Shown here: positions 1-5,698 of the stretch, one piece after another
Numbering within the stretch: position 1 is the first letter of the stretch
Layout of the letters: every line of letters begins with the position of its first letter
Assembly (NCBI GenBank): GCA_027658995.1
Contig: JAQDQK010000039.1
Coordinates: forward strand, 1-9,322
Length of the DNA: 9,322 nucleotides
Source of the DNA: Propionibacteriaceae bacterium AM104-82
GTDB taxonomy: Bacteria > Actinomycetota > Actinomycetes > Propionibacteriales > Propionibacteriaceae
Direction: 5' to 3'
Notes under the pieces: model-generated
Told to the model about the DNA's origin: nothing
The model's input: only the letters and a program-made list of their open reading frames with translations
Database searches by the model: none
Made by a program: the position numbers and the translations under genes

Positions 1-59
1 ACCCCACCGACACGCCCACCCCCGGATCCCGCTCACCCCACGCTCAGGTACGAAGAGCC
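1..59 (-). mobile_element. Left copy of a terminal inverted repeat; probable IS outer end
   Basis: Bases 2-59 are the exact reverse complement of 9265-9322 (58 of 58). Base 1 would extend the match, but the right copy runs off the window. Read on the minus strand from 59 outward the repeat begins GGCTCTTCGTACCTGAGCG. A GGCTCTT start is, as I recall, typical of ISL3-family termini, so the family call rests on memory. Identity stops sharply at base 60, where NrfH-like coding sequence begins. The rest of the element and any transposase lie outside the window. Alternative: a long interspersed repeat at which an assembler ended the contig. Confidence 0.6.
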
Positions 60-366
60 CCATTACGACGCATGGCTGGCAGGCAGCCACTCCAACGTCG
101 CGACGTGCAACGACTGCCACGCACCGCACGACAACATCATCTCCAAATACCTCGTGAAGGCAGACAACGGGTTCTGGCACGGGCTGAAGTTCACCACCGG
201 CCAGTACCCCGAGAACATCGAGATCCGTGATTCCAACCGGACAGTGACCAATGAGGCCTGCCTCTACTGTCACTCCGAGTTCACCAGCGATATACGAATG
301 ACAAGAGGCAGCGAGCAGGTCGACTGCACCGCCTGCCACTCCGACGTCGGTCACAGGAAAAGGTGA
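1..366 (+). CDS. nrfH: NrfH, cytochrome c nitrite reductase small subunit, 5'-truncated
   Basis: NrfH is a membrane-anchored tetrahaem quinol dehydrogenase of the NapC/NirT family that passes electrons from menaquinol to NrfA. Three CxxCH haem sites are visible: CNDCH (106-120), CLYCH (259-273) and CTACH (325-339). The family stretches GSHSNVATCNDCHAPHDN and KADNGFWHGLKFTTG are also clear. Homology starts at the junction with the terminal repeat (base 60, PHYDAW). Bases 1-59 encode a Pro-rich in-frame run unlike NrfH. The N-terminal transmembrane helix and first haem motif (CxxCHxM, expected just before the HYDxW segment) are therefore missing. The open frame runs to the left edge without a stop. 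The TGA at 364-366 is 5 nt before nrfA. It is either a real IS-disrupted gene or a contig-end chimera. Identity is sure; functionality is doubtful. Confidence 0.9.
   Translation, partial: TPPTRPPPDPAHPTLRYEEPHYDAWLAGSHSNVATCNDCHAPHDNIISKYLVKADNGFWHGLKFTTGQYPENIEIRDSNRTVTNEACLYCHSEFTSDIRMTRGSEQVDCTACHSDVGHRKR
359..365 (+). promoter_or_regulatory. Ribosome binding site deciding the nrfA start
   Basis: AAAGGTG lies 6 nt before the ATG at 372. A GTG at 363 is in the same frame but sits inside this site and has no Shine-Dalgarno sequence of its own at a usual distance, so ATG 372 is preferred. Confidence 0.6.
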
Positions 367-371
367 GGGAC

Positions 372-1880
372 ATGGCGGATAGCGACGCCCCCCAGACGCA
401 GCCAGAAGACAGCACTGCACCCGAGGAGACTGCGGTCCCCAGGAAGAAGGGCAGCGGACGTAAGGTCGGCATCATCGTGGCCGCCATCGTCGCCACCGCG
501 GTGGTGACGGCGGGCATCACGGCGCTGCTTGCCAACATCATCCAGCGCCAGGGGGAGGCAGGTGACTCCTTCACGAAGGTCGTCGACCTCGACGACACCA
601 TCTCCGACCCGTCCGTCTGGGGCCAGAACTTCCCCGCGCAGTACGAGTCGTTCCTGCGCACCAAGGAGATGACGGCCACCGTGCACGCCGGCTCCGTCAA
701 GGAGGAGCGCACCCCGACCGAGACCGACCCGCGCACCATCATCTCCACCAGCCGGATCGAGGAGGATCCGCGGCTGAAGGACATGTGGGCCGGCTACCCG
801 TTCGCCGTCGACTACCGGCACGCCCGCGGCCACGCCTACATGCTCGAGGACCAGCGCTACACGCTGCGCGTGCTCGACTTCAAGCAGCCAGGCGCCTGCC
901 TCAACTGCCACGCCTCGACCGTGACGATCATGGACGAACTCGGCAACGGCGACCGTGAGGCCGGGTTCCAGAAGATGAACCAGATGGCCTACGCCGACGC
1001 GACCCAACTCGCCGAGCACCCGGTCTCCTGCATCGACTGCCACGACCCCGAGACGATGCAACTGCGCATCACGCGGCCCGCCTTCGAGAAGGGCATCACC
1101 GCCGCCAAGAAGGCCGAGGGCATCGACGACTTCGACGTCAACCGCGACGCCACCCGTCAGGAGATGCGCAGCTACGTGTGCGCCCAGTGCCACGTCGAGT
1201 ACTACTTCGAGAAGGACACCAAGGAACTGACGTTCCCGTGGACCAAGGGCCTCAACATCGACAACATCTGGGAGTACTACCAGGAGGACGGGCACAAGGA
1301 CTTCACGCACGCCACCACCGGCGCCGAGATCGTGAAGGCCCAGCACCCCGAGTTCGACATCTGGAGCCAGGGCATCCACGCCGCCAACGGCGTGAGCTGC
1401 GCGGACTGCCACATGCCGTACGAGGCCGAGGGGGCCAAGAAGATCACCAACCACCAGATCCAGTCGCCGCTGCTCAACATCAACGCCTCCTGCATGACGT
1501 GTCACCGCGCCACCGAGGAGGAGATGACCAACCGCGTCGTCGGCATCCAGGACCAGTTCATCGGCACCCGCGACCGTGCGTTCGACTCGCTCGTCCAGCT
1601 CATCCGGGCACTCGAGACGGCACAGACCGACGGCACCCCCACCGAGGCGATCGACCAGGCCCGCGAGTTCCAGAACAAGGCGAGCTTCTTCCTCGACTAC
1701 GTCTACTCCGAGAACTCCAACGGGTTCCACGCCCCGGCCTACATCCAGCGGATCCTCGCCGATTCGCTCGACGCGTCCCGCAAGGGACAGCTCGTCCTGC
1801 AGGGTGTCGACCCGGCCTCGCTCGAGGCCTCGGACATCTCGCAGGCAAACAGGAAGGCAGCAGAGGAACGTGAAAGCTGA
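372..1880 (+). CDS. nrfA: NrfA, pentahaem cytochrome c nitrite reductase with CxxCH catalytic haem
   Basis: Six-electron reduction of nitrite to ammonium on the outer face of the membrane; 502 aa (E. coli about 478). Residues 1-31 are hydrophilic and about 32-54 form a transmembrane helix with no obvious cleavage site, so the enzyme is probably membrane-tethered. Five haem sites: CLNCH 176-180, CIDCH 220-224, CAQCH 270-274, CADCH 343-347, CMTCH 374-378. The first is the catalytic haem and is CxxCH where most NrfA have CxxCK. By alignment from memory to E. coli and Wolinella NrfA, the active-site residues are Arg166, Tyr277 and His325, and the calcium ligands are Glu276, Tyr277, Lys322 and Gln324. 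Distal haem ligands are His154, His336, His361 and His453. The next gene overlaps by 11 nt. The enzyme looks intact. Confidence 0.96.
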   Translation: MADSDAPQTQPEDSTAPEETAVPRKKGSGRKVGIIVAAIVATAVVTAGITALLANIIQRQGEAGDSFTKVVDLDDTISDPSVWGQNFPAQYESFLRTKEMTATVHAGSVKEERTPTETDPRTIISTSRIEEDPRLKDMWAGYPFAVDYRHARGHAYMLEDQRYTLRVLDFKQPGACLNCHASTVTIMDELGNGDREAGFQKMNQMAYADATQLAEHPVSCIDCHDPETMQLRITRPAFEKGITAAKKAEGIDDFDVNRDATRQEMRSYVCAQCHVEYYFEKDTKELTFPWTKGLNIDNIWEYYQEDGHKDFTHATTGAEIVKAQHPEFDIWSQGIHAANGVSCADCHMPYEAEGAKKITNHQIQSPLLNINASCMTCHRATEEEMTNRVVGIQDQFIGTRDRAFDSLVQLIRALETAQTDGTPTEAIDQAREFQNKASFFLDYVYSENSNGFHAPAYIQRILADSLDASRKGQLVLQGVDPASLEASDISQANRKAAEERES

Positions 1881-2664
1881 GACCCCGCTATCTGACTCAC
1901 CCAGCCCCGAGGCCCTCGCGGAGTTCCTGAACACCGCTCCGGAGGAGCTTCGGGGGTGGGCGGAGCAGCAGCTCGCCCAGTTGGACTCCGACGCCGGCCC
2001 GACCTCGATCCCCGGGCCGGCGGACGACTCCGCGGAGCAGGCAGTGGCCGGCTCCGACCTTGCGCTGGCCGAGCTGGGGGAGGACGACGACGAGCCGAGC
2101 CGCCGGACAAAGGTCCACACGCCCATGGACAAGACCCCGACGCCGGTCCCGGTCGCCGCCGGGAAGAAGAGCCGGGGGCTCGCGCTTCCCGTGATCGGGC
2201 TCGCGCTGCTCGCCGCGCTCGTCTACGGCATCTTCCGGCTCGGGCTGCCGCCCGAGCAGGCCGACCAGGCAGCCGGCCAGGCGCCAGCAGCGACCGGCCA
2301 GCCCACCGACGGCGGCGCCGCCCGGATGGCCGAACTGGAGGCGAAGCTGGTCGACGCGCCAGACGACGTCGCCATCAACCTCGAACTCGGGGTGCTGCAC
2401 TTCAACAACGGCAACCAGGATCGCGCCCAGGAGCTGTGGACCAAGGTGACCGAGGTCGACGCCCGCAACGCGCAGGCCTGGTACAACCTCGGCTTCATCC
2501 ACCTCGCGGAGGAGCCGCCGAACGCGGCCGCGGCGAAGGCCGCGTGGGACACCGTCCTCGAGGTCGCCCCCGACTCCGACCTCGCGGCCACCGTCCGCTC
2601 GCACCTCGGCGCCCTCGACGCGATGGGCTCGGCCACCCCGAGCCCCACCCCGACCGGGAAGTGA
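1870..2664 (+). CDS. Membrane-anchored TPR protein, NrfG/CcmI-like cytochrome c assembly factor
   Basis: 264 aa with a GTG start that overlaps nrfA by 11 nt; AGAGGA lies just upstream. Residues 1-98 are acidic and Pro/Ala-rich, presumably cytoplasmic and disordered. About 104-122 is a single transmembrane helix preceded by KKSR. About 167-199 and 201-235 are two TPR repeats (ELGVLHFNNGNQDRAQELW and WYNLGFIHLA are typical helices). The tail is Thr/Pro-rich. TPR proteins of the NrfG and CcmI/CycH type bind apocytochrome C-termini and hand them to the haem ligation machine, and this position between nrfA and resB-ccsA fits that job. NrfG and CcmI belong to System I, however, so orthology is not claimed. 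It could also be a scaffold for the NrfHA complex. The TPR and membrane topology are clear; the role is inferred from context. Confidence 0.8.
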   Translation: MKAETPLSDSPSPEALAEFLNTAPEELRGWAEQQLAQLDSDAGPTSIPGPADDSAEQAVAGSDLALAELGEDDDEPSRRTKVHTPMDKTPTPVPVAAGKKSRGLALPVIGLALLAALVYGIFRLGLPPEQADQAAGQAPAATGQPTDGGAARMAELEAKLVDAPDDVAINLELGVLHFNNGNQDRAQELWTKVTEVDARNAQAWYNLGFIHLAEEPPNAAAAKAAWDTVLEVAPDSDLAATVRSHLGALDAMGSATPSPTPTGK

Positions 2665-2673
2665 GAAGCAGCC

Positions 2674-4110
2674 ATGCGTGAGCTTGCAGGGTGGGTCTAC
2701 CGGATCCTCCGCTCAAAGGTCCTCGGCGCGCTCGTCATCCTCGCGATGGCGGTGCTCGCGCTGCTCGGCACCCTGATCACCCAGGAGCCGCCCGGCTCGG
2801 CCGCCGATCCGGCCGCCCACGCGGCGTTCCTCGACTCCATGCAGCCGCGCTACGGCGGGTGGACGGCGGTGCTCGACGTGCTCGGCATCTTCAACCTGTG
2901 GGCCTCACCGATCTTCCTCGGCGTCACCGTCCTGCTCGCGCTGTCGATCATCGCGTGCACCGTGCACCGCATCCCGCAGTTGTGGAAGCGGGCGACCAAG
3001 CCGCGCGTGCACGTCACCGAGAAGTTCTTCGAGCGGGCCCAGTACCGCGCGTCGTTGCAGTTGCCGATGACACCGCAGGCCGGCCTCGACCACGTCGGCG
3101 CCGAACTGCGCCGCAAGTTCTACCGTCAACTGCCCGACGACAGGCTCATCGACGGGGCCGTTGGCATGTATGCCGACCGGTTCCGCTGGGGGCCGTTCGG
3201 GACGGCCATCGCGCACGCCGCCATGGTCGTGATCCTCGCCGCCTTCGGCATCTCGGCATTCACCGGCTTCGACGACACCCTCGACGTCGCCGTCGGCCAG
3301 AGCGTCGAGGTCGGCCACGGCACCGGCCTCACGGTCACTGCGACGTCCTTCAAGGACTCCTACGACGAGATGGGTCGCCCGACCGACTACGTCAGCCACC
3401 TGGTGGTCGAGCGCGACGGGCAGGTCGTGGCGGAGCAGGACGTCCGAGTCAACGAGCCGCTGCGCGTCGACGGGACCGCCTTCCACCAGGCCTCCTACGG
3501 CATCGCCGCGGGGCTGAGGATCGAGCGGCTCGGCGAGACCATCTTCGAGGGCGCCGTCCCGTTGAAGTGGCAGAGCAACGACGGCCGCTACGCGATCGGC
3601 AAGATCACCCCTCCCGGCTCCGGCATCGAGGTGCTGGTCGTCACGCCCGCCTCGGGGGCCACCGACGCCAGCATCGCGCCCGGCAGCGCCGTCTTCGAGT
3701 TGTACGACGTCGACACCGACGAGAAGCTCGACGTGCTCCCCGTTGAACAGGGCCAGTCCACCGAGGGCGGCGGCATGACGCTGACCTTTGAACGCGAACT
3801 GCGCTACACCGGCATCATCGCGAGGCAGGACCCGGGCGCCGCCTGGATGTGGGTCGGCTCGACACTGCTGGTGCTCGGCATGTGCATGACCTTCATGGCC
3901 CGCCACCGCAGGCTCTGGGTCCGCGTCACCCCCGAGGGCGATGGCTCGCTGATCCAGATCGCGTCCGCCGAGAAGCTCGACACGACCTTCGAGCGGCACT
4001 TCCGCGGCCTCATCGAGCGCATCGACGCCACCGCACCCACCACCGACGACGGCGGGGACGAACAGCCCCCCGCAGACGCCACGCACGATAAGGAGCTGAT
4101 CGATGCTTGA
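2674..4110 (+). CDS. resB: ResB/Ccs1, System II cytochrome c biogenesis protein
   Basis: 478-aa membrane protein that, with CcsA, exports haem and attaches it to apocytochrome c outside the membrane. Predicted helices are at about 16-36, 78-98, 175-197 and 391-410. The large extracytoplasmic domain (about 198-390) lies between helices 3 and 4. Family marks seen: His181 in helix 3 (AIAHAAMVV), the VNEPLRVDGTAFHQASYG block at 259-276, and the RQDPG plus WMWVGSTLLVLG stretch at 384-402 leading into the last helix. The cytoplasmic tail (about 415-478) is acidic at its end. It starts 9 nt after the TPR gene and its stop overlaps ccsA in ATGCTTGA. Length and layout are normal, with nothing missing. 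Confidence 0.93.
   Translation: MRELAGWVYRILRSKVLGALVILAMAVLALLGTLITQEPPGSAADPAAHAAFLDSMQPRYGGWTAVLDVLGIFNLWASPIFLGVTVLLALSIIACTVHRIPQLWKRATKPRVHVTEKFFERAQYRASLQLPMTPQAGLDHVGAELRRKFYRQLPDDRLIDGAVGMYADRFRWGPFGTAIAHAAMVVILAAFGISAFTGFDDTLDVAVGQSVEVGHGTGLTVTATSFKDSYDEMGRPTDYVSHLVVERDGQVVAEQDVRVNEPLRVDGTAFHQASYGIAAGLRIERLGETIFEGAVPLKWQSNDGRYAIGKITPPGSGIEVLVVTPASGATDASIAPGSAVFELYDVDTDEKLDVLPVEQGQSTEGGGMTLTFERELRYTGIIARQDPGAAWMWVGSTLLVLGMCMTFMARHRRLWVRVTPEGDGSLIQIASAEKLDTTFERHFRGLIERIDATAPTTDDGGDEQPPADATHDKELIDA
4090..4095 (+). promoter_or_regulatory. Ribosome binding site deciding the ccsA start
   Basis: AAGGAG lies 7 nt before the ATG at 4103. A second in-frame ATG at 4112 would be 16 nt away, so 4103 is chosen. 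The site is inside the 3' end of resB, implying coupled translation. Confidence 0.65.
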
Positions 4111-5002
4111 GATGGCCGAATACCTGGTGACGGCAGCCACGGTGATCACGCTGTTCGGCGTGGTCAGTTGCTTCGCCCTCGTGACGCGCAAGCGCGGCGC
4201 GGCGGTCGAGACCCACTCCCGCGCCCTCGTCGCCGTCGGAGACGGACCCGCGGAGACCCTCGAGACCACCACCGAGGCCAAGTCGGAACGCCGCAGTTCG
4301 CTCGGCTGGTGGGTCGCCGCGTTCCAGATCGCCGCCGTCGTGCTGTTGACTGCCTACATCGTGGTGCGGATGACGTACACGGGCCACGGCCCGTTCTCCA
4401 ACCAGCACGAGTTCGCGATCGCATTCGCCTGGGGCATCCTGCTCGTCAACCTGTTCTTCGACCTGCGCTACCGGATCCGGCTGATCACGCTGATCGTGCT
4501 GCTGGTCGCGGGCGGCATGCTCGTCTACGGGATGTCGCTGGACACCAGCGTCAAGCCGCTGATCCCGGCGCTGCAGAACAGCCTGATGCTGACGCTGCAC
4601 GTCAGCTTCGCCGTGATCGCCTACGGGGCCGCGTGCGTGTCCTTCGGCGCCGCCGTGCTGTACCTGCTGCACCCCGTGATCAAGCGGGTGAAGCTGCCGC
4701 GGCTCGAGGTGCTCGACGACATCGGCTACCGGGCCGCCGTGATGACCTTCCCGCTGCTGACGATCATGATCGTGCTCGGCTCGGTGTGGGCCAACACCGC
4801 GTGGGGCCGCTACTGGGGATGGGACCCCAAGGAGACCGCCGCGCTTGTCACCTGGCTCGTCTACGGCGCCTTCCTGCACGTGCGCGTGGTACGCGACTGG
4901 CGGGGACGCAAGGCCGCCTGGATGCTCGTGATCGGGTTCGTGACCGTGCTGTTCGCCTACTTCGGCAACCACTTCTTCGGTGGCCTCCACTCCTATGCCT
5001 GA
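4103..5002 (+). CDS. ccsA: CcsA (CcsB/ResC), haem exporter and ligase subunit of System II
   Basis: 299-aa polytopic protein of the haem-handling family, partner of ResB. The tryptophan-rich haem-binding signature WGRYWGWDPKE is at 234-244. Candidate haem-ligand histidines are His166 (LTLHVSF), His259 (AFLHV) and His295 in the C-terminal GLHSYA; His290 also lies close. About eight hydrophobic segments are visible: near 5-25, 70-88, 104-120, 126-143, 160-188, 211-231, 246-262 and 272-288. Residues 29-67 form a hydrophilic loop, somewhat longer than in compact homologues. It overlaps resB by 8 nt (ATGCTTGA) and the next gene by 8 nt (ATGCCTGA). It appears complete. Confidence 0.94.
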   Translation: MLEMAEYLVTAATVITLFGVVSCFALVTRKRGAAVETHSRALVAVGDGPAETLETTTEAKSERRSSLGWWVAAFQIAAVVLLTAYIVVRMTYTGHGPFSNQHEFAIAFAWGILLVNLFFDLRYRIRLITLIVLLVAGGMLVYGMSLDTSVKPLIPALQNSLMLTLHVSFAVIAYGAACVSFGAAVLYLLHPVIKRVKLPRLEVLDDIGYRAAVMTFPLLTIMIVLGSVWANTAWGRYWGWDPKETAALVTWLVYGAFLHVRVVRDWRGRKAAWMLVIGFVTVLFAYFGNHFFGGLHSYA

Positions 5003-5567
5003 GTCGCTGGTCCGCTCGCGAAGCAGGGCGCTCGCCGTCGTCGGCCTGGTCGTCCTGATCGCGGTCGTGCTGGCCGCTGTCTACGCGATCAGGGGAGGGC
5101 CCGCCACCGCGGCGGGGGAGCCGTCGACGTCGGCCGCGCAGTCCCCGAAGGTCGGGGGGCCCGCTCCGGGCTTCAAGGCGCTGGACATCGACGGGGAGCC
5201 GGTCTCGCTCGAGGCGTACCGGGGCAAGCCGGTGTGGCTGCTGTTCCAGGCGACGTGGTGCTCCATCTGCCGCGCCGAACTGCCAGACGTCGAGGCGGCC
5301 TCCGAGCGCGTCGACGTGGTGGCCATCTACCTGCGCGAGGATCGCCGCCTGGTGGCCGACTACGCGGAGCGGCTGGGGCTGACCATCCGCAGCGTCCCCG
5401 ACCCGATCGGCGAGATCTCGTTGAGCTATCTGGCGACGTCGGTCCCGACGCACTACTTCATCGACGCCGAGGGCACCATCGTCTCGGTGCTGAAGGGCGC
5501 GCTGTCGCCCGAGGAGATCGACGAGCAACTCGAGGCCATCGGCGCGGGCCCGGCCGCCCAGGACTGA
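4995..5567 (+). CDS. resA: ResA/TlpA-like membrane-anchored thioredoxin
   Basis: 190 aa. The N-terminal signal-anchor helix is at about 11-32. A Pro/Ala/Ser linker runs to about 55, and a thioredoxin fold of the TlpA/AhpC-TSA type follows. The active site is WCSIC, Cys89-Cys92, and the cis-proline is Pro151 in SVPTHYFID. ResA proteins reduce the CxxCH cysteine pair of apocytochromes before haem attachment, which suits the last gene of this set. ATG 4995 overlaps the ccsA stop in ATGCCTGA, matching the resB-ccsA junction. A GTG at 4980 is in frame but would give a longer overlap. No CcdA/DsbD-type protein to re-reduce it is encoded in the window. It could instead be a general TlpA-like reductase, but the context favours cytochrome maturation. 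Confidence 0.88.
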   Translation: MPESLVRSRSRALAVVGLVVLIAVVLAAVYAIRGGPATAAGEPSTSAAQSPKVGGPAPGFKALDIDGEPVSLEAYRGKPVWLLFQATWCSICRAELPDVEAASERVDVVAIYLREDRRLVADYAERLGLTIRSVPDPIGEISLSYLATSVPTHYFIDAEGTIVSVLKGALSPEEIDEQLEAIGAGPAAQD

Positions 5568-5570
5568 GCA

Positions 5571-5582
5571 CGTTCCCCGAGC
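5571..5582 (+). repeat. Short dispersed repeat, copy 1 (REP-like)
   Basis: CGTTCCCCGAGC occurs here and again at 5651-5662, exactly 80 bp later. It is followed after a few bases by AGGGGTC here and AGGGTC there. The two copies bracket the stem-loop at 5600-5622. Confidence 0.6.
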
Positions 5583-5599
5583 GGGCCAGGGGTCTGTAA

Positions 5600-5622
5600 C
5601 CGACGGATCAGAAGTCCGTTGG
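5600..5622. other. 8-bp stem-loop resembling a tRNA-Arg(TCT) anticodon arm; possible terminator
   Basis: CCGACGGA and TCCGTTGG pair over 8 bp with one G-T wobble around a 7-base loop. It lies between convergent genes, 32 nt after the resA stop. There is no T-run on either side, so it would be a weak intrinsic terminator. On the minus strand the loop reads CTTCTGA, with T at position 33 and TCT at the anticodon position, followed by CGGTTACAG as in a variable loop and T-stem start. No GTTCGA loop, D-arm of correct spacing or acceptor stem follows, so it is not a functional tRNA. Confidence 0.4.
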
Positions 5623-5650
5623 GGCCACCGTTCCAGAGTTGGCCGGTCAC

Positions 5651-5673
5651 CGTTCCCCGAGCTTGTCGAGGGT
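5651..5673 (+). repeat. Short dispersed repeat, copy 2, imperfect palindrome (REP-like)
   Basis: It starts with the same CGTTCCCCGAGC as copy 1 and continues TTGTCGAGGGT. CCCCGA can pair with TCGAGGG with one bulged A, giving a small hairpin. It resembles the GAGCTTGTCGA-centred intergenic palindromes that I recall being abundant in some high-GC genomes. Copy number in this genome cannot be judged from the window. Confidence 0.5.
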
Positions 5674-5698
5674 CCGAGAGCCACGCCTCAACAGTGGC

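Noticed and set aside
1..59. An outward promoter in the left repeat driving nrfA
   Set aside because: Read toward nrfH, the repeat shows no -10 or -35-like pair. The operon promoter is probably outside the window.
351..2132. 593-codon open frame on the minus strand across nrfA and the TPR gene
   Set aside because: It is the antisense shadow of GC-rich codons in a certain NrfA. Its Val/Leu/Gly/Arg-heavy composition matches no family I know.
2905..4281. 458-codon minus-strand frame opposite resB and ccsA
   Set aside because: It is antisense to two well-supported membrane protein genes and shows no recognisable motif.
5590..5660. A functional tRNA-Arg(TCT) on the minus strand
   Set aside because: Only the anticodon arm is convincing. 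The D-arm spacing is wrong, the T-loop GTTCGA is absent and no acceptor stem can be paired.
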